NCBI GenBank assembly: GCA_014843695.1 | Contig: CM026394.1 | Location: 36,720,738 to 36,784,737, forward strand | Direction: 5' to 3' | Source of the DNA: Archivesica marissinica | Lineage: Eukaryota > Mollusca > Bivalvia > Venerida > Vesicomyidae | Length of the DNA: 64,000 nucleotides | Notes under the pieces: model-generated | Told to the model about the DNA's origin: nothing | The model's input: the letters and a program-made list of their open reading frames with translations, nothing else | The model's database searches: none | Shown here: piece after piece, positions 23,683 through 36,000 of the stretch | Numbering within the stretch: position 1 is the first letter of the stretch | Layout: the number at the start of each line of letters is the position of its first letter | Made by a program: the position numbers and the translations under genes

Positions 23683-23932
23683 AAGGTTGAGTTTATACAC
23701 ATTTATTTTAGCTCGATTGCGAAACAAGTTCTTATAACTTATATTAATCACTCTCGAGACCTCATTCCTGATGGAATCCATCGCCACGAGGTAGAGAGAA
23801 GAGGCAATGTGGAATTTAAATCCCTTGCCTAAGAGCACACTCGTAACGGCTCCAGCGGTGCTCGAACTCCAGGCCTTTCGCACCTAAAGCGAAAGCGCTA
23901 CCATTGCGCTATCACAACTTACACGGTTTAGA
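23683..23932 (-). mobile_element. SINE-B, apparently full length
   Basis: On the minus strand it starts with a tRNA-like head (gatagcgcaatggtagcgct and gagttcgagcaccgc). The body cttaggcaagggatttaaat and gatggattccatcaggaatg follows, ending in tttcgcaatcgagctaaaat. This is the most complete member of the family in the window and defines its order of parts. Confidence 0.85.
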
Positions 23933-24037
23933 ATGAATATGAACACATATATTTGAACAAAGTTTGGAAACTAAACACAGTTGCTACGTGTGTCAGTTGT
24001 TGTGAACAATATGCCTAAAGAAACGCGGGGATTGTCT

Positions 24038-24146
24038 TTCTAACATATATCCGTGTATCCTTAACATATATCCTTGTATCCTTAACATATATCCTTGTAT
24101 CCTTAACATATATCCTTGTATCCCTAACATATATCCTTGTATCCAT
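24038..24146. repeat. 21-bp tandem repeat, 5 units
   Basis: Unit ccttaacatatatccttgta plus t. Divisible by three, so short open frames cross it without meaning. Confidence 0.9.
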
Positions 24147-24476
24147 TCCACTTAAGGTTCCAAACTGTTCACCAGCAAGGCGCCTTCGACGGCTGTAACA
24201 TCCAACGCACAAGGCAATAGCGCCCAGAATACGTAAGCTATTTACAAAGCATATACTATGTACAAAGGGTTCTTATATATGTGTCCGCACTTGCAGTGAC
24301 TGGCTCCAACGCTCGCCCTTAGGTTTCGCCGACGACGCGGGTAAATAAACCCAAGCCCAATCAGCTGCCTCCAGTTGATTCTGTATTATGTGCATCTAAC
24401 CTGTTAAATATAATGCCTTGCATTATCAGGCACATTGGCTCTTAGTACCTTTAGTATAATAAATGATGCAATTTTC
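24147..24476. other. unclassified sequence, possibly a mobile-element fragment
   Basis: GC-richer than its surroundings (for example ccaactgttcaccagcaaggc at the left and tcgccgacgacgcgggtaaa at the right). I see no coding frame or terminal repeats and cannot name it. Confidence 0.4.
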
Positions 24477-24690
24477 TTTCAGCTCGAATCCGAATCAAGT
24501 TGTTACCACATTAGTTTAATCGCTGTGGAGACATCATTTCTGATTAGTGTATACACATATTTTAGCTGGTTGCATAAACACTTCCTAGCATATGCGATTA
24601 ATCGTTCTCGAGACCGCATTACTGATGGAATCCATCGCTACGAGGGAGATAGAAGAGGCAACATGGGGATTTAAGTGTCTTGCGTAAGGA
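24477..24690 (-). mobile_element. SINE-B, degenerate copy
   Basis: The reverse complement carries the SINE-B tail and body (agctcgaatccgaatcaagt at the left; gatggaatccatcgctacga and gaggcaacatggggatttaa at the right). About 60 bp of foreign or diverged sequence interrupts it in the middle. Confidence 0.6.
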
Positions 24691-24766
24691 CATAATCATC
24701 GGAAAGACACATTATTCTTTATATTGTAGGTTAGAGCTTGAACATTATGAAGATTTAAAGCCGGAG

Positions 24767-27612
24767 ACTAGACACACACCAGCGGACAACCACTACGGAC
24801 TCGTCAATCACACTGGTATATTATATATTATACGTCGACATAAACTAATAGATAGTTATTTACTAGACACACACCAGCGGACAACCACTACGGACCCGTC
24901 AATCACACTGGTATATTATATATTATACGTCGACATAAACTAATAGATAGATATATACAAGACACACACCAGCGGACAACCACTACGGACTCGCCAATCA
25001 CACTGGTATATTATATAGTATACGTCGAAATATACTAATAGATAGATAGATACTAGACACACACCAGCGGACAACCACTACGGACTCGTCAAGCACACTG
25101 GTATATTATATATTATATTATACGTCGACATAAACTAATAGATAGATAGATACTAGACACACACCAGCGGACAACAACTACGGGCCCGTCAATCACACTG
25201 GTATATTATATATTATACGTCGACATAAACTAATAGATAGAGTGATACTAGAAACACACCAGCGGACAACCACTACGGGCCCGTCAATCACACAGGTATA
25301 TTATATATTATACGTCGACATAAACTAATAGATAGATATATACTAGACACACACCAGCGGACAACCACTACGGACTCGTCAATCACACTGGTATATTATA
25401 TATTATACCGCAACATAAACTAATAGATAGATAGATACTAGACACACACCAGCGGACAACCACTACAGGCCCGTCAATCACACAGGTATATTATATATTA
25501 TACGTCGACATAAACTAATAGATAGATATATACTAGACACACACCAGCGGACAGCCACTACGGGCCCGTCAATCACACAGGTATATTATATATTATACGT
25601 CGACATAAACTAATAGATAGATATATACTAGACACACACCAGCGGACAACCACTACGGGCCCGTCAATCACACTGGTATATTATATATTATACATCGACA
25701 TAAACTAATAGATAGATATATACTAGACACACACCAGCGGACAACCACTACGGACTCGTCAATCACACTGGTATATTATATATTATACCGCAACATAAAC
25801 TAATAGATAGATAGATACTAGACATACACCAGCGGACAACCACTACGGGCCCGTCAAACACACAGGTATATTATATATTATACGTCAACATAAACTAATA
25901 GATAGATATATACTAGACACACACCAGCCGACAACCACTACGGACTCGTCAATCACACTGGTATATTATATATTATACGTCGACATAGACTAATAGATAG
26001 ATATATACTAGACATACACCAGCGGACAACCACTACGGGCCCGTCAATCACACTGGTATATTGTATATTATATGTCGACATAAACTAATATATATATATA
26101 TACTAGACAAACACCAGCGGACAATCACTACGGACTCGTCAATCACACTGGTATATTATATATTATACGTCGACATAAACTAATAGATAGATAGATACTA
26201 GACACACACCAGCGGACAACCACTACGGACTCGTCAATCACACTGGTATATTATATATTATACGTCGACATAAACTAATATATATATATATACTAGACAC
26301 ACACCAGCGGACAACCACTACGGACTCGTCAATCACACTGGTATATTATATAATATACGTCGACATAAACTAATAGATATATATATACTAGACACACACC
26401 AGCGGACAACCACTACGGGCCCGTCAATCACACTGGTATATTATATATTATACGTCGACATAAACTAATAGATAGATAGATACTAGGCACACACAAGCGG
26501 ACAACCACTACGGACTCGTCAATCACACTGGTATATTATATATTATACGTCGACATAAACTAATAGATAGATAGATACTAGACACACACCAGCGGACAAC
26601 CACTACGGACTCGTCAATCACACTGGTATATTATATATTATACCGCAACATAAACTAATAGATAGATAGATACTAGACACACACCAGCGGACAACCACTA
26701 CAGGCCCGTCAATCACACAGATATATTATATAGTATACGTCGACATAAACTAATAGATAGATATATACTAGACACACACCAGCGGACAGCCACTACGGGC
26801 CCGTCAATCACACAGGTATATTATATATTATACGTCGACATAAACTAATAGATATATATATACTAGACACATACCAGCGGACAACCATTACGGACTCGTC
26901 AATCACACTGGTATATTATATATTATACCGCAACATAAACTAATAGATATATAGATACTAGACATACACCAGCGGACAACCACTACGGGCCCGTCAATCA
27001 CACAGGTATATTATATATTATACGTCGACATAAACTAATAGATAGATATATACTAGACACACACCAGCGGACAGCCACTACGGGCCCGTCAATCACACAG
27101 GTATATTATATATTATACGTCGACATAAACTAATAGATATATATATACTAGACACATACCAGCGGACAACCATTACGGACTCGTCAATCACACTGGTATA
27201 TTATATATTATACCGCAACATAAACTAATAGATATATAGATACTAGACATACACCAGCGGACAACCACTACGGGCCCGTCAATCACACAGGTATATTATA
27301 TATTATACGTCGACATAAACTAATAGATAGATAGATACTAGACACACACCAGCGGACAACAACTACGGACTCGTCAATCACACTGGTATATTATATAATA
27401 TACCGCAACATAAACTAATAGATAGATATATACCAGACACACACCAGCAGACAACCACTACGGACTCGTCAATCACACTGGTATATTATATATTATACCG
27501 CAACATAAACTAATAGATAGATATATACCAGACACACACCAGCAGACAACCACTACGGACTCGTCAATCACACTGGTATATTATATATTATACGTCGACA
27601 TAAACTAACAGA
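24767..27612. repeat. 95-bp minisatellite, about 30 units
   Basis: The anchor accagcggacaaccactacg recurs about every 95 bp (24781, 24876, 24971, 25066). Each unit has the AT palindrome tatattatatattata and a gata-rich end (taatagatagatagata). Variants actcgtc/gcccgtc and cgtcgaca/ccgcaaca alternate, again hinting at higher-order structure. It lies between the transmembrane exon and the candidate tail exons. Confidence 0.97.
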
Positions 27613-27642
27613 TGTTTGGGTATGGGGCGACCAGATCTCAGA

Positions 27643-28531
27643 GCTAATATTCCAGCTGGGGTCTCACTAGTGTCTCGTAAGCCATGTACATAAGGGATTC
27701 GGATTTGACCTGGATGTTTTTACGTAGAAATCCTAATGTTTGGTTAGCTTTCTTTGTTGACCTTTTTATGTGAGCTTCCCACGGCAGGTTATTTAAGATA
27801 TCCACGCCATGGTATTTGGCTGAGGTGACCGACTCAAGTAGGACTCCATGGAGTTTATATTGACTGGGAATAGGATGTTTCCTTCTGGTGACGTGGATAA
27901 CTTGACATTTGGAGGGTTAAATTCCATGTCTCACTCTCTTAAGATCGTTTTGGAGTGTGACCGACTTATTTGCAGATGTCAGTGATAGATAGACTACAGT
28001 ATCATCTGCAAAGCTACTGACTTTGGCACTGATGATTTGTGGGAGATCGTTTATATAGGCTAGGAATAGCAGGGGTCCAAGTACGGATCCCTGTTTGACT
28101 CCAGAAGACACAGGAATGGCTTTTGAACTAACACCATTAAGGACAACTGACTGGAGTCTATTATCTAGAAAACTCTTAATCCACCTTAATGTTTGACCTT
28201 TGACTCCATAGTCATGCATTTTTAGTAGTACTTTCTCGTGATTGACCTTGTCGAAAGCCTTACTGAAGTCTAATAGGATGAGATCTACCTGATGCTTATG
28301 GTAGAAAGAGGTAACCAAGTCATTGACTAGCATTACTAGTTGGGTCACGCATGACCGTTTTTCTCTAAAACCATGCTGCAAATGGTACAGAATACTGTGG
28401 TTAGTGAAGTGTTCTACTATCGAAGAGGAAACTATATGTTCTAAACCCTTGACGTGTCCCCTTTTTGCAAATGGGAACAACATTTGCTGACTTCCACTGG
28501 GCCGGCAGTGATCCGTCGTTGTATTACGCAT
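27643..28531 (-). pseudogene. non-LTR retrotransposon reverse transcriptase fragment
   Basis: The minus-strand frame has reverse-transcriptase motifs in order: a palm box, LLDFSKAFDKVNH; the turn SGVKQGSVLGPLLF; and the catalytic FADDTV. After a stop at 27917-27919 the same frame continues with KCQVIHVTRRKHPI and KANQTLGFLRKN, the region after the palm that I know from CR1/jockey-like elements. The 5' side is truncated and internally deleted: about 90 residues upstream of the palm box are compressed. There is no endonuclease. It is a dead insertion in the receptor gene's intron, in antisense orientation. Confidence 0.85.
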
Positions 28532-28786
28532 GTATGTTGACCCTATTTACATTATTTCTTGTTGCCAACATTTGTTTTATTAGTTGAAATATTCCGATTC
28601 TGTGACAAATAGAACATTATATTCAATAGAACTGTGCTGCTTTCACCGATGTAGAGTCGCTTAAAAACCGCCAATGCAATTGCCGTCATTATATATGTCT
28701 GTTGATATGTTTGCATTAATTGTTGTGTCATTGTTAATTGTGATGTATATTGTGTGAAATTGTATATTTGTATATATTGGTTGCAG
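28532..28786. other. intron sequence before a candidate tail exon
   Basis: AT-rich, with no repeat or frame recognised. It ends in tatatattggttgcag, a plausible splice acceptor. Confidence 0.45.
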
Positions 28787-28939
28787 AAAAAGCCGGAGTA
28801 CAGGCTCTGGCATAAGAACATATACACAGTAGACATTAATAGAGAGTTTCCGCTTTCTTATGTGGATATCGACATCCACACCCTTAGTGACACGTTTTTC
28901 AGAATAATTTTAGACACACAAAAAAACGAATCTTGTTGA
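28787..28939 (+). CDS. candidate cytoplasmic-tail exon (uncertain)
   Basis: An open frame of 50 residues starts exactly after ggttgcag. It begins KKPEYRLWHKNIYT and contains FPLSYVDIDI before a stop. LSYVDI fits the inhibitory tyrosine motif pattern [S/I/V/L]xYxx[I/V/L], which would suit a receptor tail. Against it: this frame is phase 0, whereas the transmembrane exon ends in phase 1, so an unseen linking exon would be required. No homologue is recognised. Confidence 0.3.
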   Translation, partial: KKPEYRLWHKNIYTVDINREFPLSYVDIDIHTLSDTFFRIILDTQKNESC

Positions 28940-29071
28940 ACAATTTAAAATTACGATATTAGTGAGACGACAGCGATACAGGCAGTCGCAATTTTTACTT
29001 CCTGTGTGACGTAATAGCAACAAATTCCATATACGTCGATACAGTGCTTGTAATATAAATGCGATTAAACT

Positions 29072-29290
29072 TCGAATCCAGGGATCGCAGGTTCGACCAC
29101 CGTCTGACCCTAATAATATTAACAGTGTTTCAGACTTAAAATCGAGGTCTCGTGTTGGTGCACTGTGCACGTGAAGGAACTATAGAATACTCTGGAATGG
29201 GTCTGTCTCAGCATTGCACTATCCGACTAATCTCTTCAGGAGGTGTCGCTAATATATGGGCAACCGGTAGCGACGATAAATAAACGTAGA
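29072..29290 (+). mobile_element. SINE-A, head-damaged copy
   Basis: Shows the B-box-like gcaggttcgaccacc, the body (gacttaaaatcgaggtctcg) and the tail gcgacgataaataaacgta of SINE-A. The A-box half of the head is missing. Confidence 0.75.
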
Positions 29291-29730
29291 ACACACACGC
29301 AATATAAATTCTCCGCGAAATTGCTTTTAAATTGATAAAAACGCCATATTTGTATGCATTGTCAATTTGAAAGCTTGGAATATTCATAAGGGCTTTCATC
29401 TGAATATACGAAAAACGAATTTTAAATATAGTTGAAATAAGCAACATCGTCTCGGATGATGAATCCATTCCGGCACTCGTTGAAGTTTTTGTAGCTGCAC
29501 AAACTCCCTCATTATACCCAGAATTGACAAACATATATGTTGTCATGGAAATCATTCATAAAAAGAGGTGCCTCATAAGTCAGAAATGGCTGGCTCTTTA
29601 AATAGGGGCGACACTATAATAAACAAACACTTTACTTTATATACACAACATTTACTTTCGATTTTATCACCAGCGATATTTTTAAAAAGTGAATTTCAAT
29701 GTGTTGCTAGGATATATTTTCTATTTTCAG

Positions 29731-29783
29731 GAAGTCATTCCAACGACGGGATGGTACTATACGAAAATACCGAGATAGCTTGA
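29731..29783 (+). CDS. candidate terminal exon of the Ig receptor
   Basis: Follows a good acceptor (ttttctattttcag|ga) in phase 1, the phase left open by the transmembrane exon. It encodes SHSNDGMVLYENTEIA and a stop. YENT fits the YxN pattern bound by Grb2-type SH2 domains, which would suit a short signalling tail. The same sequence recurs in the duplicated block at 42322, where a small change removes this stop context. Evidence is limited to phase, acceptor and motif; transcript data would decide. Confidence 0.4.
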
Positions 29784-29924
29784 GAAGGAAGTGCGCATGA
29801 ACTTCACGGGACTATTTTTATTCTATAATATCTAACTGGAGGTTGTCATTAACTTCACGGGACTATTTTTTATTCTATAATATCTAACTGGAGGTTGTCA
29901 TTAAACTATTAGGACGGAAGTGAA

Positions 29925-30055
29925 TTAATAAACACCAATATGTCTGCTATATATGCAACTAAATCCCTGAATTAATAAACACCAATATGTCTGCTATATA
30001 TGCGACTAAATCCCTGAATTAATAAACACCCAATATGTCTGCTATATATGCGACT
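29925..30055. repeat. 47-bp tandem repeat, about 3 units (copy 1)
   Basis: Unit contains gaattaataaacaccaatat and gtctgctatatatgcgacta. The same unit is present about 25 times at 42507-43690. Each unit can carry an AATAAA hexamer. Confidence 0.93.
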
Positions 30056-30080
30056 AGTAAACAGTTGATATAACTAAGCA

Positions 30081-30305
30081 ATGGTTAACACGCTGGACTG
30101 GTAATCCAGGGATCGCAATTTCGATCCCATGTCTGACCCTAATACAATTAACAGTATATCAGTTGGGATTTTAAACCGAGGTCTCGTATCGGTGCTTTAC
30201 ATCGTACACGTAAAAGAACCAGAGGATATTCTGGAATGGGTCTCTGTCTGTATCACTGCACTATCGTCTAAAATCTAAAATGACTAATCTCAGGAGGTGT
30301 CGCTC
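30081..30305 (+). mobile_element. SINE-A, end-truncated (copy 1)
   Basis: Has the SINE-A head (aatggttaacacgctggact, tttcgatccc) and body up to tcaggaggtgtcgctcattc. It then departs from the family before the usual tail. An equivalent copy is at 43738. Confidence 0.75.
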
Positions 30306-30904
30306 ATTCGGGCAATGTGATGACCGGCTACATTGTGAGGACTTACACTCGAGTCTTCGAAATCATTTGGTCTCATTTTGATGTGAGGACCTACAACAGT
30401 TTTTGTAAAAATCGAATGATCATCATTTTGACTGTCTGACATGACATATACAGACTGACTATTAAGTTGATTTAAAGTCGCCACCGCATAAATGCCTTTG
30501 GGCGACCGAGTTTTCTAAGACGATTAAAATACACATCATGCCATACAAGTGATGGATTATTATAACTAGATGTTTAGAGGGCTATGGGGGCTGCTGTAAT
30601 CTCAGTGTGTGTTCGGTTTTCATATCTCCGACTGTCAAGAATTTGTGCCAACGATAGTTGGGATAAACCGGGTGAATACAATACCTGCCTGGTGCATGCA
30701 TATACTTCTAAGATGTCTACGACTGCATTCAAGGATAGATAAGTTCTGTCCATTCTTAGTCATAATGATATGGTATTAAGGGTTGTTGCTATTGATTCCA
30801 TTTCTTTGTAATATGTTCTGTAGTTTTATCTTGATCGGTATCTTTCAGGTTATTTTCAGTATTAAGACCAATGCTATCAACAGTTTCAACTTTACTCATG
30901 TCAG

Positions 30905-31240
30905 GACTTTAACAAATGTTCTCTTGGATCGCAGAAAGCAATCTTGAGAGAGAGCATCCGCATTATTTTGATTACCCTTTCTGTAAACTACCTTCTTATT
31001 AAATTCCTGTAAGAACAATGCCCATCTTGCTAGCTTATTGTTGGGGGGGGGGGGGTTACTGGCGAATCAATACATTTGAGAGCTTGGTGATCAGTAACTA
31101 CCGTGAAGTCATGGCATGTAGATAAGTAGGTCTTAAAATGCAAGTTCAGTAACCGTGTAATTTTTCTCCGCAGCATGTAAAGCTCTACCGCCATATTCGA
31201 TAACCCTTTCTTTTCCAGTCTCATCATTTTGATCTAAGAT
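30905..31240 (-). pseudogene. Ty3/gypsy RNase H remnant (copy 1)
   Basis: The minus strand shows VVTDHQALK and, further on, ARWALFLQEF followed by a GNQNNADALS-like end. This is the standard C-terminal part of gypsy-type RNase H. Frameshifts break the domain: the stretch before the TDHQ motif is in a shifted frame. A run of 10 g at about 31042 adds an indel relative to copy 2. No integrase follows. Confidence 0.8.
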
Positions 31241-31322
31241 ATACCAACCCCTGACCTTGAGGCATCACATGTGAGTATAAATGACTTATTCATATCCGGG
31301 AATACAAGGCTTGGGACAGATG

Positions 31323-32082
31323 TTAACGCTTGTTTCCATTTGTTCCGTGCATATTTGCATTTTCCGACCATACAAATTGTGTCCCCTTTTTAAGTAATTG
31401 AAATAGAGGTGAACAGATTCTACTGTAACCAGAAATAATTTTTTTGTAGTAATTTGTAAGCCCCAATAATCGTTTGACCCCTTTTTGATCTTTCGGTTCT
31501 TTCAAATTCAAAACCTTCTCTACTTTGTTTTATCCCGCCTTGTTGATCACATGACCCAAACAATGCAATTTCTTTTGAACAAAATGACACTTATTAGGAG
31601 AAAGCTTAATACCTGCTTCTCTGAAACGCCGAAACACCTCTTTAAGATGACCCAGGTGTTTGTCAAATGTTTTTGAGAAACTTACCACGTCATCAATATA
31701 GCAAGCAGAGTATTTCCAAGAAATGCCATTGAGTGTTTTCATAATTATAGAGTGGAAGGTTGCGGCAGCTCCTGATAAGCCAAATGGCATAGTAATAAAG
31801 CTAAATATGCCATCATATGTAGTAACATCAGCTTTCTCCCTACTCTCTTCGCTAAGTGGAACCTGCCAGCAAACTTTGCCTAAAATAGTATGCATCAGCG
31901 CTATTGTATCTACGATGTCAGAAAATCTTAACTGCAAAACGATAATCACCAGCACTGCTACAATCCGCACCCGGTCTCTTTACAAGAACAACAGGACTGT
32001 GCCAAGGAGAATTACTCTCTTCTATAATGTCCCTGTCTGACATTGACTTCACACGAATCTCCGTAATTTCTCGCATTTTTGG
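31323..32082 (-). pseudogene. Ty3/gypsy reverse transcriptase remnant (copy 1)
   Basis: Reading on the minus strand, the order is: a pre-RT segment with NSPWHSPVVLV; then KADVTTYDGIFSF and TMPFGLSGAAATF; the catalytic box ACYIDDVVSF; then FRRFREAGIKLSPNKC and, in a further segment, GVKRLLGLTNYYKK. This is the fixed order of Ty3/gypsy RT. Frame changes near 31520 and 31960 and a deletion of about 14 bp relative to copy 2 show it is dead. Confidence 0.88.
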
Positions 32083-32325
32083 AGTTTGTTTATAATAAGT
32101 ACTTCTAACAGGGTCAGCATTGCCTGTTTCAATTACTTGAGTTTGTTTATAATAAGTACTTCTAACAGGGTCAGCATTGCCTGTTTCAATTACTTGAGTT
32201 TGTTTATAATAAGTACTTCTAACAGGGTCAGCATTGCCTGTTTCAATTACATGAGTTTGTTTATAATAAGTACATTACTTCTAACAGGGTCAGCATTGCC
32301 TGTTTTAATTACTTGAGTTTGTAGA
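32082..32325. repeat. 57-bp minisatellite from gypsy pol, about 4 units (copy 1)
   Basis: Unit contains gagtttgtttataataagta and cttctaacagggtcagcatt. On the minus strand it reads in frame as GNADPVRSTYYKQT plus five residues. This is the conserved segment just before gypsy reverse transcriptase, which continues in frame after the array. There are about 21 units at 45761-46970. Confidence 0.93.
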
Positions 32326-32929
32326 TGAGTTGTACTGAAATCGTCAGTGAGATCCTCGTAAAAATATATCTGTTCTCTTCAACAGTTTTTGCTTCCCAGA
32401 GTCATATAAATCAGAGTTCCTAAGGTCGAAGTTGAATGACTATCCGAGCTATTGTTTAAATCGAAAGCACCTTCTGATTCTTGGTCACTCAATGAAAAGA
32501 CTTCTATAGTGATAATAAAGGAGAGGACAATCATAAGCTATACAGCTTTCTGTCCACTTCCTTATATCAGTTGTTGTAAATAATCATGTATTGGCAGAAA
32601 ATAAAAATGTTTAAACTAAAGACTTCCATATCACCTACTGATGAGACAATCGCTAGAACCGTATTTCCTCTTATATGGACATCTTTATGAGTGGGATTAC
32701 ATAATCTCATAACAGCTTTTCTTATCTTGACTGTCACTAAGAACTAGCTCCTATTATATTTTGATTAGCTACGATATTAAGTGGTTCTAATAAAACAGGT
32801 TCTGCTGAATTGGCACGTGTCATCTTAACCACTACATTAACCTCAGACATCACTGGAATGACCACTGGCTTGACTGTCCTTGCATATCACATATCAGCCC
32901 TCAGATTAAATACAACTGGGCAATCTTAT
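32326..32929 (-). pseudogene. gypsy pol linker between protease and RT (copy 1), degraded
   Basis: Sequence between the protease end and the pre-RT array, matching 46971-47590 nearly base for base. No continuous frame is left. By position it is the protease-RT linker of the same element. Confidence 0.55.
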
Positions 32930-33099
32930 AGTAAAATATGTCATTGTTTTACCTCGTACATCAGGTTTGATAGCGTGTCTATCAATAAAATCGCATCCTA
33001 AGATCAATGATGAGTGTGTAAGTCGTCAATGACATAAAATGGGAAATCTAGGTTTACAGCTCCTAACTTAATAGTAAAGGAAATAGCTCCACTGATGGA
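32930..33099 (-). pseudogene. gypsy protease, C-terminal half (copy 1)
   Basis: The minus strand encodes RHSISGAISFTIKLGAVNL, then, after a one-base frame change, a segment with LILGCDF. ILGxDF is the conserved C-terminal motif of retrotransposon aspartic proteases. The N-terminal half with the active-site DTG is not present in this copy; the 25-bp array begins where it should start. Confidence 0.8.
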
Positions 33100-36000
33100 A
33101 TGACGGCTACCACCTACACTCCTAATGACGGCTACCACCTACACTCCTAATGACGGCTACCACCTACACTCCTAATGACGAGTACCACTTACACTCCTAA
33201 TGACGAGTACCACCTACACTCCTAATGACGGCTACCACCTACACTCCTAATGACGAGTACCACCTACACTCCTAATGACGAGTACCACCTACACTCCTAA
33301 TGACGAGTACCACCTACACTCCTAATGACGAGTACCACCTACACTCCTAATGACGAGTACCACCTACACTCCTAATGACGAGTACCACCTACACTCCTAA
33401 TGACGAGTACCACCTACACTCCTAACTACCACCTACACTCCTAATGACGGCTACCACCTACACTCCTAATGACGAGTACCACCTACACTCCTAATGACGA
33501 GTACCACCTACACTCCTAATGACGGCTACCACCTACACTCCTAATGACGAGTACCACCTACACTCCTAATGACGACCACCTACACTCCTAATGACGAGTA
33601 CCACCTACACTCCTAATGACGAGTACCACCTACACTCCTAATGACGGCTACCACCTACACTCCTAATGACGAGTACCACCTACACTCCTAATGACGAGTA
33701 CCACCTACACTCCTAATGACGGCTACCACCTACACTCCTAATGACGGTACCACCTACACTCCTAATGACGAGTACCACCTACACTCCTAATGACGGCTAC
33801 CACCTACACTCCTAATGACGAGTACCACCTACACTCCTAATGACGGTACCACCTACACTCCTAATGACGAGTACCACCTACACTCCTAATGACGGCTACC
33901 ACCTACACTCCTAATGACGAGTACCACCTACACTCCTAATGACGAGTACCACCTACACTCCTAATGACGGCTACCACCTACACTCCTAATGACGGCTACC
34001 ACCTACACTCCTAATGACGAGTACCACCTACACTCCTAATGACGGCTACCACCTACACTCCTAATGACGGCTACCACCTACACTCCTAATGACGAGTACC
34101 ACCTACACTCCTAATGACGGCTACCACCTACACTCCTAATGACGAGTACCACCTACACTCCTAATGACGAGTACCACCTACACTCCTAATGACGGCTACC
34201 ACCTACACTCCTAATGACGGCTACCACCTACACTCCTAATGACGGCTACCACCTACACTCCTAATGACGAGTACCACCTACACTCCTAATGACGAGTACC
34301 ACCTACACTCCTAATGACGAGTACCACCTACACTCCTAATGACGAGTACCACCTACACTCCTAATGACGAGTACCACCTACACTCCTAATGACGGCTACC
34401 ACCTACACTCCTAATGACGAGTACCACCTACACTCCTAATGACGAGTACCACCTACACTCCTAATGACGAGTACCACCTACACTCCTAATGACGAGTACC
34501 ACCTACACTCCTAATGACGAGTACCACCTACACTCCTAATGACGGCTACCACCTACACTCCTAATGACGAGTACCACCTACACTCCTAATGACGGCTACC
34601 ACCTACACTCCTAATGACGGCTACCACCTACACTCCTAATGACGGCTACCACCTACACTCCTAATGACGGCTACCACCTACACTCCTAATGACGGCTACC
34701 ACCTACACTCCTAATGACGAGTACCACCTACACTCCTAATGACGGCTACCACCTACACTCCTAATGACGGCTACCACCTACACTCCTAATGACGAGTACC
34801 ACCTACACTCCTAATGACGAGTACCACCTACACTCCTAATGACGGCTACCACCTACACTCCTAATGACGAGTACCACCTACACTCCTAATGACGGCTACC
34901 ACCTACACTCCTAATGACGAGTACCACCTACACTCCTAATGACGGCTACCACCTACACTCCTAATGACGAGTACCACCTACACTCCTAATGACGAGTACC
35001 ACCTACACTCCTAATGACGGCTACCACCTACACTCCTAATGACGAGTACCACCTACACTCCTAATGACGAGTACCACCTACACTCCTAATGACGGCTACC
35101 ACCTACACTCCTAATGACGAGTACCACCTACACTCCTAATGACGAGTACCACCTACACTCCTAATGACGGGTACCACCTACACTCCTAATGACGAGTACC
35201 ACCTACACTCCTAATGACGAGTACCACCTACACTCCTAATGACGGCTACCACCTACACTCCTAATGACGGCTACCACCTACACTCCTAATGACGGCTACC
35301 ACCTACACTCCTAATGACGAGTACCACCTACACTCCTAATGACGAGTACCACCTACACTCCTAATGACGGCTACCACCTACACTCCTAATGACGAGTACC
35401 ACCTACACTCCTAATGACGAGTACCACCTACACTCCTAATGACGAGTACCACCTACACTCCTAATGACGAGTACCACCTACACTCCTAATGACGAGTACC
35501 ACCTACACTCCTAATGACGAGTACCACCTACACTCCTAATGACGGCTACCACCTACACTCCTAATGACGAGTACCACCTACACTCCTAATGACGAGTACC
35601 ACCTACACTCCTAATGACGAGTACCACCTACACTCCTAATGACGGCTACCACCTACACTCCTAATGGCGAGTACCACCTACACTCCTAATGACGAGTACC
35701 ACCTACACTCCTAATGACGAGTACCACCTACACTCCTAATGACGGGTACCACCTACACTCCTAATGACGAGTACCACCTACACTCCTAATGACGGCTACC
35801 ACCTACACTCCTAATGACGAGTACCACCTACACTCCTAATGACGGCTACCACCTACACTCCTAATGACGAGTACCACCTACACTCCTAATGACGAGTACC
35901 ACCTACACTCCTAATGACGAGTACCACCTACACTCCTAATGACGAGTACCACCTACACTCCTAATGACGAGTACCACCTACACTCCTAATGACGAGTACC

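Larger units (their letters stand above)
29470..33099. repeat. duplicated block, copy 1
   Basis: From ccggcact at 29470 to the start of the 25-bp array, this block matches 42051-47763 almost base for base, apart from tandem-array lengths and small indels. It holds the candidate receptor tail exon, a 47-bp array, a SINE-A copy, Ty3/gypsy pol remnants and a 57-bp array in the same order. See the copy after the N gap. Confidence 0.93.

Noticed and set aside
30290..30484. Small conserved minus-strand frame starting MATLNQLNSQ, also at 43946
   Set aside because: Conserved only because the block is duplicated. It has no recognised domain and overlaps the SINE-A boundary, so it is not called as a gene.
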